This document shows, piece after piece, positions 1-8,892 of a stretch of DNA of 64,000 nt (within the stretch, counting starts at the first letter, position 1; every line of letters begins with the position of its first letter). The notes below the pieces were generated by a model, which was not told where the DNA came from, ran no database searches, and worked only from the letters and a program-made list of their open reading frames with translations. The stretch covers positions 496,001 to 560,000 of the forward strand of contig NZ_JAWRCU010000001.1 of NCBI RefSeq assembly GCF_033542235.1, given 5' to 3'. The DNA comes from JAWRCU01 sp033542235 (GTDB taxonomy: Bacteria > Pseudomonadota > Alphaproteobacteria > Rhizobiales > Rhizobiaceae). The position numbers and the translations under genes are program-made.

Positions 1-309
1 GCATGTCATGCAGACCACCAGCAGGTAGGCGAAGGTATCATGCAGCACAGGGGCGAGCGGCAGGGTGGTCGTCAGATAGCCGACGATGGCGCCCACCCCC
101 AGGGCAAATGTCAGGAGCACCCAGAACCCTGCGAACCGGGTCAGCGCCGGTGAAGCCTCCAGGCGGCCGCCCGCAAGAACCCGCCCGATCGACAGGATAA
201 TCCAGAGCGACAGGAACAGCTCGGCGTAGCCTATCGGCAACCTCGGAACGGTGAGTTGGGTCGCATAGGCCATCACGATGCCAAGAGCCATTATCGCGGC
301 GCGGATCAT
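1..309 (-). CDS. Membrane protein, O-antigen polymerase/ligase-like (partial)
   Basis: Reading frame is open from the ATG at 309 to the window edge, so only the first 103 residues are visible. They form several hydrophobic helices with short loops (it begins MIRAAIMALGIVMAYATQL), as in Wzy/WaaL-type polysaccharide polymerases or ligases of the inner membrane. Its start overlaps the stop of the upstream glycosyltransferase gene (ATGA at 306-309), so the two are translationally coupled and probably act in the same surface-polysaccharide pathway. The polymerase assignment rests on topology and neighbour only. Confidence 0.55.
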   Translation of the reverse strand, partial: MIRAAIMALGIVMAYATQLTVPRLPIGYAELFLSLWIILSIGRVLAGGRLEASPALTRFAGFWVLLTFALGVGAIVGYLTTTLPLAPVLHDTFAYLLVVCMTC

Positions 310-1529
310 TGTCGCGCCTCATCGAACGGGTGGCGTCCCGTATCCGTTGCTATCAAGGGCTTGGACGCCGAGCGTGGCAGATGGCAACGAACTCCGCCGC
401 TGAGGACGCCCTCGTAGAGCTCGCAATACTGGTCGACCACCCACGGCAGCGAAAACCGCTCCCGGACAAATCCGACCGAACGGGCCCCCATAAGTCTTCC
501 ACGAGCGGGGTCGGACAGGATATCGATTATTCGTGATGAGAGAGCTGCTGCGTCACCGGGCGGGACGAGATAGCCGTTCCAGCCGTCCTTCACCACGTCA
601 TTGCAGCCGGGCATCCTTGAGGCCACGATCGGCAAGCCGGCCAATCCGGCCTCCAGTAGGACACGCGGGATGCCCTCCCGGTATTGCGTGGGGAATACGA
701 ACACATCACCGAGGCCCAGCAGCGCTGGAACATCCCGCCTTGGTCCGAGGGCGACCACATAGGGAGCGTATCGGTCGATCTCAGCCTTCCGGACAGCAAA
801 CGGACCCTCGGATTCTCTCGGCCCAACGAGCACGAAACGTGCATGGGGCCTTTCGGAGAGGATGCGGGGGAGCGCCTCGAGGAGGGTCGGGATTCCCTTC
901 TGGCGCGTCAGTCGGCCGACAAAGATCACAACTTCGGCGGACTGAAGCCCAAGCTCGTTACGCATCGCCGTAACCGATGGGGCGCGATGCCTTGCCGCTG
1001 CGAACGCATCCACGTCGATTCCGGAACTAGCGATCAGCCGTGCCTTGCCGGCTGCAACCAGTCGATAGCGTTCGAAGAACGCCTGGTCGTCCCGATTTTG
1101 AAAGACGGTCATGGCAGTCCAGAACGACGAGAGCCATTGGAGCCCGCAAAAGATCGGGCGCAGGGCCAACGCCCTTGGCTCAAGCGAGGAAAATGTCCAG
1201 CCAAGGCCGTTGATGGTGCGGATGACCGGGGCCCGTCCGCGCACGGCCAACGGCGTCAGGAGATTGGGCTTGGTGTCGAAGCTCTGGATGACGTCAGGCC
1301 GCAGTTCCGACATCAATCTGCGGACCGAGCGGAGAGCGCTCCATCCCCCGCTGCCGGTTTCGAAGCGATCGAAGCCAAATCGGCGGTGTGGAATGGCATG
1401 GGAAGAAAAGGCGGCCCCATCGTCACTCGAGACCGCAGTGACCTGAAAACCCCTTTCTCGCAGCGCCAGCAGGAACGGGATTCTCAAGGGGTGATCCTCG
1501 CCACCCATGCAAACCAGGTGCGGATTCAT
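306..1529 (-). CDS. Glycosyltransferase family 4 (GT4)
   Basis: A 407-residue GT-B enzyme expected to transfer a sugar from a nucleotide donor to a lipid-linked or growing glycan at the cytoplasmic face. The N-terminal acceptor domain contains TINGLGWTFSS. The C-terminal donor domain carries VIFVGRLTRQKG and the EX7E-type element EGIPRVLLEAGLAGLP, followed by NGYLVPPGD. It most resembles PglA/capsule-type GT4 enzymes. The ATG at 1529 is chosen because AGGAGGGG lies 5 bases upstream; longer in-frame starts lack a ribosome site. Donor and acceptor cannot be read from sequence. Confidence 0.88.
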   Translation of the reverse strand: MNPHLVCMGGEDHPLRIPFLLALRERGFQVTAVSSDDGAAFSSHAIPHRRFGFDRFETGSGGWSALRSVRRLMSELRPDVIQSFDTKPNLLTPLAVRGRAPVIRTINGLGWTFSSLEPRALALRPIFCGLQWLSSFWTAMTVFQNRDDQAFFERYRLVAAGKARLIASSGIDVDAFAAARHRAPSVTAMRNELGLQSAEVVIFVGRLTRQKGIPTLLEALPRILSERPHARFVLVGPRESEGPFAVRKAEIDRYAPYVVALGPRRDVPALLGLGDVFVFPTQYREGIPRVLLEAGLAGLPIVASRMPGCNDVVKDGWNGYLVPPGDAAALSSRIIDILSDPARGRLMGARSVGFVRERFSLPWVVDQYCELYEGVLSGGVRCHLPRSASKPLIATDTGRHPFDEARQ

Positions 1530-1959
1530 GTCGCCCCTCCTGAAAAACGCGCGGCATTTCGCTTGCGCGACATCGATGATTTGCAGGTGCTCTTTCATTC
1601 GTGGGCTCGGCTTTCACGGCTCTCCTCATGCCGCGCAACCCACGCTAGGAGGAGCCTTGCCCACTGTCCTCGTCTGTTTGAATGAAAGGATCAGGGTTGC
1701 CCCGTCGCCCGAGGCGATCGTCAGAGAGGGAGGAAGGATCGACAGTCGGGCAGGGCGAGAGCGTTCCGTGGCGTGTCGGCGGTAGAGGTGAGCGCCGACG
1801 GCCGAGCAAACTTCAGCCGCGCAAAACTTGCGGCCGGGCCTGGCAGCGCTTCGCGCTGCCGTGGGGTCCGACCGAAAGCCGGGTGAGATTGAGGTCTGCG
1901 ACGCGCCCGACCCGAACGGATCACAGGATGCGTGTCGTCTTACGCTAGTTCTCGACCTA
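1530..1959. other. Intergenic gap with one hairpin
   Basis: No convincing gene on either strand. The only structure seen is a perfect 8-bp stem with a 3-base loop at 1842-1860 (GGCAGCGC-TTC-GCGCTGCC), lying downstream of the cyclase gene that ends at 1960. It lacks a T-tract, so a terminator role is only possible. Confidence 0.5.
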
Positions 1960-2895
1960 CTACCTCACGCGCATCCCCGCCTTCTCGTCGAAGTGAAGCA
2001 GCTTGTCCGATTTGGGCAGCGGCGCCTCGGCGACCTCGCCGACGCTCACGCCATATTTCCAGTCAGGCGGGCAGATAGCGATGTAGCGTGCATAGCCGCC
2101 GAGGCCGCCGCCGAACTTGGGAAAGCCGATCGCGACCAGGCATCCGGTTTCGGCAACCTGGTCGAGATTGGTGACGCCTTCCGCTTGCGTATAGCCGTTG
2201 TGCATTAGCCAGTACTCGCCTTCGAGCGTCGCCGTGGCGTCCGTATCGAGCGGCTCATGGCCGTGGAAGAGGATCTTGCGGTCGTTGTGGAGGAACTTCA
2301 GTGCGTCGAGGCTGACGCCCGGGAACGGCGCCTTCTTGGCAAGCGCGGGATCGGGCCATTCCTTCGACCAGCCCGAGCGGACAAAGACCACGGAGCCTTC
2401 CGGAATGCGGCCATGCTTTGCCTCGAACTCCTCGATGTCGGAAACCTTCAGCGCATAGCCGTAATCTTTCGCGACCTTGTCCTCCATGGGGATCACCACG
2501 AGGGGCCGGATCGTGTAGGTCGCGGGCAGCTCGTCGATCGCCGGATATTCCGGCGCCCAATGCGCCGGCGGATCGAGCTGGGTTCCGAGCTGGTCGGTCG
2601 GCAGCGTGTAGTTCGTCGCCTCGAAGCCATGCTTGTCATAGGTGAAGACGTCGCCCTTCTTGGCCAGGCCTTCAACATCGGTGCCCGCTCCGGCAGGTGC
2701 GAAGGTCGCGTCGCCGAAGCCGATCCAGACCGGGATCTTCGGTGTGATGGTGTGCGTGAGGTCGATGTATTTCGCGCCTTTGAGACTGTCGTTGTAGACT
2801 TTCCAGAGCCCGGCAGCGTCATCGGCGCTCGCGGGCACTGTGTAGGCCGTGACGAACAGGATCAGCGTCGCCATTGCGTGTCTTCTCGAAAACAT
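1960..2895 (-). CDS. Exported cyclase-family (kynurenine-formamidase-like) hydrolase
   Basis: A 311-residue protein with an N-terminal signal peptide (cleavage likely after TVPASA), then the putative-cyclase fold (PF04199-type): YIDLTHTITP near residue 45, LGTQLDPPAHW near 105, and a C-terminal HGHEPLDTDAT. In formamidases the second motif is HxGTHxDxPxH; here both early histidines are Gln while Asp and the last His remain, as in a subset of the family. It probably hydrolyses or dehydrates a small cyclic or amide substrate in the periplasm. AAAGGGGAAGCT precedes the ATG. Substrate unknown. Confidence 0.78.
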   Translation of the reverse strand: MFSRRHAMATLILFVTAYTVPASADDAAGLWKVYNDSLKGAKYIDLTHTITPKIPVWIGFGDATFAPAGAGTDVEGLAKKGDVFTYDKHGFEATNYTLPTDQLGTQLDPPAHWAPEYPAIDELPATYTIRPLVVIPMEDKVAKDYGYALKVSDIEEFEAKHGRIPEGSVVFVRSGWSKEWPDPALAKKAPFPGVSLDALKFLHNDRKILFHGHEPLDTDATATLEGEYWLMHNGYTQAEGVTNLDQVAETGCLVAIGFPKFGGGLGGYARYIAICPPDWKYGVSVGEVAEAPLPKSDKLLHFDEKAGMRVR

Positions 2896-3050
2896 AGCTT
2901 CCCCTTTCCAAGTTGTAGCGAGACCAGATTGGGCTAGTCGTTCCGCGACGACAGTTTGCGGCAGGGTCCAGCCGTCAGCAAGGAGAGGTGTGCTACGACT
3001 GTAGCAGAAGCCGAAACAGGTTTACTGCGACGCTTGGGCAGCGGCAGTCT

Positions 3051-3581
3051 CTATTTTCGTGCAGCCAATGCCTTGTCTTCGAGCTTGATCTTGTAGGCGA
3101 TGACGGCTGTCCAAATCGCACCCATGATCACGGCGAGCGCATAGGCGCCGAACACTGCCGGCAGCAGGAATGTCTCGATGATCGTCACCCAGTAGTTGGG
3201 GTGATGCACGAACCGATACGGGCCTGCGCGAACAATCGGCGCCTTCTCGAGCGTGATGATGCGGTGCGTCCAGTAGCGGCCGAGCGTGCCGATCACCCAA
3301 TAGCGGACGACCTGCAGCAGCAGATAGGCAACCAGGAGCGGCGTCGAGAAACCGGCATCGGCCGGCACGAGCAGGTAAATGGATGCAATCCAGGCGAGAT
3401 GGGCGATAGCCACCACAGGATAGAAATCGCGCCCCTCCTCATGCCCGCCATCGGCAATCAGCCGCGCGGTGTTGCGTTGCGAGTAGAACTCCTCCAGCCC
3501 ACGCTGCAACAGGAGGAGGATCGCTGCAATCTGTGCGGGGCCGAGCTGGCTCAAGTCGGTTCCCTCAATGCCGAAGGACAA
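3051..3581 (-). CDS. Isoprenylcysteine carboxyl methyltransferase-family membrane protein
   Basis: 176 residues with about four to five membrane segments and the SAM-binding C-terminal signature of the ICMT/PEMT superfamily: GPYRFVHHPNYW around residues 119-130, then an acidic LEDKALA near the end (usually E-x-x-L). Bacterial members methylate small lipid-like or polyketide hydroxyl or carboxyl groups in the inner membrane. The start is TTG at 3579-3581, with AGGTGA a few bases upstream. It stands alone; no polyketide synthase is adjacent, so the substrate is open. Confidence 0.75.
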   Translation of the reverse strand: MSFGIEGTDLSQLGPAQIAAILLLLQRGLEEFYSQRNTARLIADGGHEEGRDFYPVVAIAHLAWIASIYLLVPADAGFSTPLLVAYLLLQVVRYWVIGTLGRYWTHRIITLEKAPIVRAGPYRFVHHPNYWVTIIETFLLPAVFGAYALAVIMGAIWTAVIAYKIKLEDKALAARK

Positions 3582-3640
3582 CGATCACCTGAACTGTAAA
3601 TTCCGCGTCTTCCTTGGCCAGCGCAATCGCCTATGAGGTC

Positions 3641-3782
3641 GACCCCCACTCCGGTTCGCTTCGCGAACCACCTCTCCCCCTGTCGACGGGGGGAGAGGAA
3701 GCGCCGGTCGCAAAGCCAAGCGCCCTTCCTCTCCCCTTTTGAGCGTGAGAGGTGCCGAGCGAAGCGAGGCGGAGTGGGGGTC
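3641..3782. repeat. 142-bp imperfect palindromic intergenic element
   Basis: The ends are a perfect 12-bp inverted repeat (GACCCCCACTCC at 3641-3652 and its complement at 3771-3782). Further imperfect complementarity runs inward, including CACCTCTC and GGGGAGAGGAAG blocks on both arms. It resembles the palindromic elements common between genes in Mesorhizobium-like genomes. It sits between two genes that both read on the minus strand and carries no gene. Confidence 0.8.
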
Positions 3783-3852
3783 TTGCAGGCCATATGCAAT
3801 TGCCTTGCCCTTGGCAGGGATCCCTGACAGGGAAGCCCCCCGCTCGAGCCGG

Positions 3853-4548
3853 CTATTTTTGCCCGCCCCTGACCGGCACCGGCAGGCGCTCGAAATAATC
3901 CTGGTGCTCACGGGCGACCTGCGCCGCCTTTTCCGCATCGCCCGAAGCTATTGCGTCGACGATCGGCTGGTGGCTCGCGGCTATCTCTCTGAGATCGAGC
4001 CCTTCGGTGAGCATGGTGATGGTGGTTCGGGTCTCGATCTGAAGCGACTGCCATATGTTGAGGAGAAGCCGGTTCTTCGCCGCTTCCATGATGGCGCGGT
4101 GGAACTTCACCGAATGCTCGATGATGCCATAGACATCGTCGTTTCCGGCCGCCTCCCGCATCAGGTCGACCTCGCGCTGCAGCACGGCAAGGTCGCAGCC
4201 GCCGCGCAATGTGACGATGCGGGTCGCCTGTTCTTCGAGCGCGCCGCGCACCGTGTATATCTCGCGCAGGCCCTCCCCCATTACCTCCGAGACGTAAGTG
4301 CCGCGGCGCGGAATATTGGTGACGAGACCGGTAGCCTCCAGATCCCGCAGCGCTTCCCGGACCGGTCCCTGGCTCGTGCCGAATTCCTCGGCAATGCGAA
4401 GTTCCACCAGCCGCTCACCAGGGTCGTAATAGCCACCGAGAATACGCCGCAGCAGCGCCTCCTTGAGCGTTTGCCGAAGCGGCGCGTTGACGAAATGCGC
4501 GTCAGTCGCGGCGAAAGGAGTTTCGGTCCTGTGCGGCTCGTTCATCAT
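3853..4548 (-). CDS. GntR/FadR-type transcriptional regulator (FCD domain)
   Basis: About 231 residues. Winged-helix DNA-binding domain in the first 80 residues (ERLVELRIAEEFGTSQGPVR, then EALRDLEATGLV) and a C-terminal FCD ligand domain with the usual His ligands (KFHRAI, SHQPI, REHQDYF). It is divergent from the molybdenum-hydroxylase operon, with a 160-bp shared region, so it most likely represses that operon and is released by its substrate. ATG at 4548 is taken; a TTG at 4560 is an alternative and neither has a strong ribosome site. Confidence 0.88.
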   Translation of the reverse strand: MMNEPHRTETPFAATDAHFVNAPLRQTLKEALLRRILGGYYDPGERLVELRIAEEFGTSQGPVREALRDLEATGLVTNIPRRGTYVSEVMGEGLREIYTVRGALEEQATRIVTLRGGCDLAVLQREVDLMREAAGNDDVYGIIEHSVKFHRAIMEAAKNRLLLNIWQSLQIETRTTITMLTEGLDLREIAASHQPIVDAIASGDAEKAAQVAREHQDYFERLPVPVRGGQK

Positions 4549-4633
4549 CGGGTTCCGCAATAGCCGACGTCTCGGCGCGTTTCCAGAAAGCCATTCATGC
4601 CACGCTGAGGCGGGTTGACAAAGCTCCCGAATT

Positions 4634-4653
4634 TTATCGATAATCGATGATCA
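4634..4653. promoter_or_regulatory. Candidate GntR operator between divergent genes
   Basis: The perfect 10-bp palindrome TTATCGATAA (4634-4643) is followed immediately by ATCGAT (4643-4648) and TGATCA (4648-4653), in an A+T-rich patch of the intergenic region. FadR-subfamily regulators bind short palindromes in such positions. Assignment to the adjacent regulator is inference. Confidence 0.45.
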
Positions 4654-4708
4654 AGAAAAGAGGCCGACAGGCCCGCACGGCGATTAACGCCGGACCCGGG
4701 AGGAACAA

Positions 4709-5518
4709 ATGCTGCAAGCAGTGGCACGACCGCGCTCGCTCGCCGAAGCCCATTCCATTTTGGAAAGCTCCGACCGCTCGGCAATCATTGCCGGCGGCAC
4801 GGCAATCATGCCGGTACTGAACTATGGCACCGACGAGTTCGACAATCTGGTCAGCCTTCGCGGCAGCGGAATTTCGGGGATCGACATCTCCGGCGCTCGC
4901 GCAACGATCGGCGCGACAACGACACTGTCGGAGATCGAAGCCCAAGACGAGCTCGCCTTCCTGCGCCCGGCGCTCGATGCGATCGGCTCGCCGACCATAC
5001 GCAACATGGCGACAGTCGGCGGCAACCTCTTCGTCAAGCAGCCTTACGGTGACTTCGCCGCTTGCCTGATTGCACTCGGCGCCGAGGTGACGATCGCCGG
5101 TCCGAATGGCGAGCGCTGCGAGCCGGTGGAGAAGACGGTCGCCTCGCGCCCCGGCCGCGGTGAGATTGTGACCAAGCTGTCGTTCGCGCTCCCGGCCGCC
5201 GGCGCATTCAAGTTCTGGAAAGCTGCGCGCAAGGCGTTCAATTCCGCAGCGATCGTGACTGTCGCGGCCCTGGTGGAGATGAACGGGGGTGTCGTGTCGG
5301 CATGCCGCATCGCGCTCGGCGGCGTCGCGAATACCGCGATCCGTGCTCGCTCGTCCGAGAAGGAGTTGACCGGCAAGCCGCTCGATCGAATCACCGTCGA
5401 GGCTGTGGCGAAGGAGGCCCTGAAGGACATTGCGCCCTTTGACGATGCCTACGCCACCGCCTGGTACCGCGCCCGCGTGACGCCGGTGCACGTCCGCCGC
5501 GCTTTGCTCGGCGCGTAA
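4709..5518 (+). CDS. Molybdenum hydroxylase FAD-binding subunit (CoxM/XdhB-like)
   Basis: 269 residues of the medium subunit of xanthine-dehydrogenase-family hydroxylases. It carries FAD between the 2Fe-2S subunit and external electron acceptors. FAD-binding motifs are AIIAGGTAIMPVLNYG (residues about 29-44) and TIRNMATVGGNLF (about 99-111). A C-terminal CO_deh_flav_C domain follows. ATG at 4709 has GGGAGG upstream. It is the first gene of the operon, ahead of the iron-sulfur and Mo subunits. Sequence does not reveal the substrate. Confidence 0.93.
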   Translation: MLQAVARPRSLAEAHSILESSDRSAIIAGGTAIMPVLNYGTDEFDNLVSLRGSGISGIDISGARATIGATTTLSEIEAQDELAFLRPALDAIGSPTIRNMATVGGNLFVKQPYGDFAACLIALGAEVTIAGPNGERCEPVEKTVASRPGRGEIVTKLSFALPAAGAFKFWKAARKAFNSAAIVTVAALVEMNGGVVSACRIALGGVANTAIRARSSEKELTGKPLDRITVEAVAKEALKDIAPFDDAYATAWYRARVTPVHVRRALLGA

Positions 5519-5625
5519 GCGCATGATTCCGGACCGAAGGTCAGCGACAGCAAAAAGCTGCAGACGTTTCGGACAAGATCATGCGGGGAGAAACCGCCAG
5601 GCAATCGAGCCACTGGGAGGAAACA

Positions 5626-6123
5626 GTGAAGAAATCCGTCGTATCGCTCACGATCAACGGCGCCGAAACGCAGATGCTCGTGGCGCCGGGCGCGACGCTG
5701 CTCGAAGCATTGCGCGAGGGCCAGGGGCTGACCGGCACGCGACGCGGCTGTGAACAGGGGACCTGCGGCACCTGCACGGTGCTGGTCGACGGCAAGCCGA
5801 TGCTTTCCTGCCTCATCCCGGTCGAGACGATCGAGGATGCGCGGGTGGAGACGATCGAAGGCGTGACGCCGGCTCAGGGCCTGCACCCGATCCAGGAAGC
5901 TTTCCTCGACGGCTTTGCCACGCAATGCGGCTTCTGCACGCCGGGCATGATCATGGCGACGGTCGGACTGCTCGCTGTCAACCCCAACCCAACCCGCGAG
6001 GACGCGGTCCGCGCGATCTCCGGCAACGTCTGCCGCTGCACGGGCTATGAGGCCATCATCGACGCGGTGCTCGACGCGGCCGCACGGGTGCGGACGGCGA
6101 ACGCGCAAGCCAAGGCTGCCTGA
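5626..6123 (+). CDS. Molybdenum hydroxylase 2Fe-2S subunit (CoxS/XdhC-like small subunit)
   Basis: 165 residues with two iron-sulfur domains. The plant-ferredoxin-type cluster is seen as GCEQGTCGTCTV plus a later Cys (C-x4-C-x2-C-x11-C). The helical cluster is seen as CGFCTPGM and VCRCTGYEAI. It passes electrons from the Mo site to FAD. GTG at 5626 is chosen because GGGAGGA lies just upstream; the ATG at 5581 has no ribosome site and would add a non-conserved leader. It lies 107 bp after the FAD gene and 11 bp before the Mo subunit. Confidence 0.93.
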   Translation: MKKSVVSLTINGAETQMLVAPGATLLEALREGQGLTGTRRGCEQGTCGTCTVLVDGKPMLSCLIPVETIEDARVETIEGVTPAQGLHPIQEAFLDGFATQCGFCTPGMIMATVGLLAVNPNPTREDAVRAISGNVCRCTGYEAIIDAVLDAAARVRTANAQAKAA

Positions 6124-6134
6124 GGACGCGATAT

Positions 6135-7496
6135 ATGGAAACCATCGACACTTCCTTCTTTGCGAAAGAGCGCGCGGCCGAACTGTCCGTTGTCGGGACG
6201 ACAGTGCCGCGGGCCGATGCGCGCGGGCATGTCACCGGCCGCACGCAGTTCTACGAGGACGTGACCTTCCCGAACACGTTGCACCTTAAGATGGTGCGCT
6301 CGACCCGCCACCACGCGATGCTGAAGAAGGTCGACTGCGAACCGGCGCTGAAAGTGCCGGGCGTGGTACGCGTGCTGACCCACAAGGACGTGCCGAACAA
6401 CTGGTACACGATCCTTAAGCTGATCGGTGTGGAGCCGGACGACGAGCCGGTGCTCGCCGAGGACCGCGTGCGTTTCATGGGTGAGCAGATCTGCGCGGTG
6501 CTCGCGACGAGCCCGCAGGCGGCGCTCGAAGGCGCGCGCCGCGTCGTCGTCGACTATGAGGACCTGCCCGCCGTCTTCGACGTCGAGGAGGCGATGACCG
6601 CGCCGCCCTTCACGAAACATGGCACGAACTACTTCGTCTACGAAGGCCACAACTGTCGGCGCATCCGCTTTGGCGACGTGGAAAAAGCCTTCGCCGAGGC
6701 CGACCACATCATCGAGCACCGCTACGAATCCGCGCCGATCGAGCACGCGCCGACCGAACCGACCGGCTGCACGGCAAAGCCCGAGGGCGACGGCAGGATC
6801 GCCATCTACTCGAACACGCAGGCGCTTTACTTCACGCTCGACAACATGGCGCTGATCCTCGGCGTGCCGTTCAATAAGCTTCGGCTTGTGGGCGGCACGG
6901 TCGGCGGCGGTTTCGGCGGCAAGGTGGACGTGATCGTCGAACCGATTGCAGCGCTTGGCGCGATGCTCACCAACCGGCCGGTGAAATATGCCTATTCGCG
7001 CGCCGAGGAGATGCAGGTGTCGTCGCCGCGCGCTTCGGAGCGCATCTACATCAAGGACGGCGTGATGAAGGACGGCAGGATCATTGCCCGCAAGATCACG
7101 CTCTATGTCGATGCCGGAGCCTATTGCCGCCATTCGACCTACGGCACCACCAAGGCGGCGGCGCACATGCCGGGCCCCTATTCCATCCCTAACGTCCATG
7201 TCGACGCCTACTGCGTCTATACGAACCGTACCCCCTCCTCCGCCATGCGCGGCTTCGGGGTGACGATCGGCGACTTCGCGCTGGAATCGCAGATGGACCA
7301 GGTGGCCCGGCACCTCGGCATGGATCCGATGGAGCTCAGGCTTCTCAACGCCTATCGCGACGGCGACATGAAGGCTCACCGCAAGAAGGTCGAGGGCGCG
7401 GCACTTGTCGAGGTGATCCAGGCGGCGGCCCGCCAGACCGGCAAGGAACTTGCGCCGCGTTTCGCGAAAATGTCGTCCATGACCAGGGAGGCCTGA
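6135..7496 (+). CDS. Molybdenum hydroxylase large subunit, N-terminal half
   Basis: 453 residues covering the aldehyde-oxidase a/b hammerhead domain (residues about 20-140) and the first molybdopterin-binding domain (GGTVGGGFGGKVDV near 256, SAMRGFGVTIGDF near 370). It then stops (TGA at 7494-7496), where single-chain relatives continue into the second molybdopterin domain. That domain is encoded by the next gene, one base further on in another frame. The loop is RGFG-type, as in xanthine dehydrogenase-like enzymes, not the AYxCSFR loop of form I CO dehydrogenase. Confidence 0.9.
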   Translation: METIDTSFFAKERAAELSVVGTTVPRADARGHVTGRTQFYEDVTFPNTLHLKMVRSTRHHAMLKKVDCEPALKVPGVVRVLTHKDVPNNWYTILKLIGVEPDDEPVLAEDRVRFMGEQICAVLATSPQAALEGARRVVVDYEDLPAVFDVEEAMTAPPFTKHGTNYFVYEGHNCRRIRFGDVEKAFAEADHIIEHRYESAPIEHAPTEPTGCTAKPEGDGRIAIYSNTQALYFTLDNMALILGVPFNKLRLVGGTVGGGFGGKVDVIVEPIAALGAMLTNRPVKYAYSRAEEMQVSSPRASERIYIKDGVMKDGRIIARKITLYVDAGAYCRHSTYGTTKAAAHMPGPYSIPNVHVDAYCVYTNRTPSSAMRGFGVTIGDFALESQMDQVARHLGMDPMELRLLNAYRDGDMKAHRKKVEGAALVEVIQAAARQTGKELAPRFAKMSSMTREA

Positions 7497-7497
7497 C

Positions 7498-8508
7498 ATG
7501 GCTTGGCTGAAAGGGCGCGGCGTCGCCTCCGTTAACTATCCGACAGGCATGAACCTCGGCGGCGACCCGTCGCAGGCGCTGGTCCATGCGACAACGACCG
7601 GCAGCTTCGTCATCACACTGTCCTCCACCGATCTCGGCCAGGGCATCAAGACCGTCGGCGCGCAGATCGCCGCCGAGATGCTCGGCGTGCCCTATGAGAG
7701 CGTGGTGATCGACACGGCCGACACCGACACGGGCCCGCACTGCATGGGCACTTTCGCCAGCCGCGGCACGCACCGCATCGGCAACGCCATCATGATGGCC
7801 GCGAGAGAAGCCCGCGAGGTGATGATGGAGGTGGCCGCGACCGAGCTCGAGGTCGATGCCGGCGACCTGGTCACCGACGGCAAGGGGCGCATTCATGTCA
7901 ATGGCGCGCCGGACAAGGGAATCTCCGTGCTCGACGTGGCGCTCGCCGCGCATTTCAAGCACGGCCGCACCATTTCCGGCCGCGGCATGTACATGAAGCC
8001 GAAGAGCACGGTGGTGCCCGAGACCGGGGAGATGGACCCGGATTCCTGCCAGGCGCACGCCTGCACCGTGGCCGAGGTCGAGGTCGACGACGAGACCGGC
8101 GAAGTCAGGGTGCTGAAGCTCACGAACGCCTACGAGATCGGCCGCGCGGTGAACCCGGCGCTGGCGCACCAGCAGATTGTCGGCGGTGCCTGGATGGGCA
8201 TCAGCCATGCGCTCTACGAGACGACCGAACCCTATTACCCGGACCGCAAATGCGGGCCCCTCGACTTCTCGCAATATCTGATGCCCGGACCGGGCGATCT
8301 CGCCGAGATGGATTCCGTCATCATCGAGCGACCCTCATCCAACGGCCCGTACGGTGCGAAGGGAATTGGCGAGATGACGGCGAATTCGCCGATCCCCGCG
8401 ATCGCCAACGCCATCTTCGACGCGACCGGCGTGCGCGTGACAAGCATGCCGATCACGCCGGAGAAGGTCTTGCGCGGGCTCGATGCGTTGCGCGCGCAGG
8501 CTGGCTGA
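7498..8508 (+). CDS. Molybdenum hydroxylase large subunit, C-terminal half
   Basis: 336 residues corresponding to the second molybdopterin-binding domain: DLGQGIKTVGAQIAAEMLG near residue 42, GTFASRGTHRIGNA near 83, and the catalytic-glutamate motif GPYGAKGIGEMTANSP near 282. It has its own ATG one base after the previous stop, with AGGGAGG upstream, so it appears to be a genuine separate polypeptide and not just a sequencing frameshift. The two halves should assemble into one Mo-containing subunit. Confidence 0.9.
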   Translation: MAWLKGRGVASVNYPTGMNLGGDPSQALVHATTTGSFVITLSSTDLGQGIKTVGAQIAAEMLGVPYESVVIDTADTDTGPHCMGTFASRGTHRIGNAIMMAAREAREVMMEVAATELEVDAGDLVTDGKGRIHVNGAPDKGISVLDVALAAHFKHGRTISGRGMYMKPKSTVVPETGEMDPDSCQAHACTVAEVEVDDETGEVRVLKLTNAYEIGRAVNPALAHQQIVGGAWMGISHALYETTEPYYPDRKCGPLDFSQYLMPGPGDLAEMDSVIIERPSSNGPYGAKGIGEMTANSPIPAIANAIFDATGVRVTSMPITPEKVLRGLDALRAQAG

Positions 8509-8538
8509 CGATTTCTCCCAAGCGAAAGGACCGTTTCG

Positions 8539-8847
8539 ATGATCAAGGTGATGTCGCTGATGAAGCGCAAGGACGGCATGGCATTCGAGGAATTCCGTCA
8601 CTGGATTCTGGTCGACCACGTCGAGTTTGCCCGCAAGATCCCGGGCATGCGCAAGTACATTTCGAACGTGCTGCGTACGGAGAATCCGGACGCTCCCTTC
8701 GACGGCGTCTCGGAAATGTATTTCGACAGCGAGCAGGCGATGGCCGACGCTTTCGCAACCGATGCCGGCAAGGCAGCCGGCGGCGACGCCGCCGCGCATT
8801 GCTCCAATCGATTCCGGATGGTGTGTGACGAGAAACTGCAGTTTTGA
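8539..8847 (+). CDS. EthD-family small protein
   Basis: 102 residues of the dimeric alpha/beta-barrel EthD type: MIKVMSLMKRKDGMAFEEF followed by a HWILVDHVEFARKIPGM helix and YFDSEQAMADAF. Such proteins often act as small accessory or ring-modifying factors in catabolic operons. It lies 30 bp after the Mo-subunit gene and is probably co-transcribed, preceded by AAAGGA. Its precise role with the hydroxylase is unknown. Confidence 0.75.
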   Translation: MIKVMSLMKRKDGMAFEEFRHWILVDHVEFARKIPGMRKYISNVLRTENPDAPFDGVSEMYFDSEQAMADAFATDAGKAAGGDAAAHCSNRFRMVCDEKLQF

Positions 8848-8892
8848 GGTTTAGGAGCGGGACAAAGCTACAAAGGCTGATGCTCTACGTTG

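Noticed and set aside
6135..8508. Form I carbon monoxide dehydrogenase large subunit
   Set aside because: The active-site loop is of the RGFG type and no AYxCSFR motif occurs.
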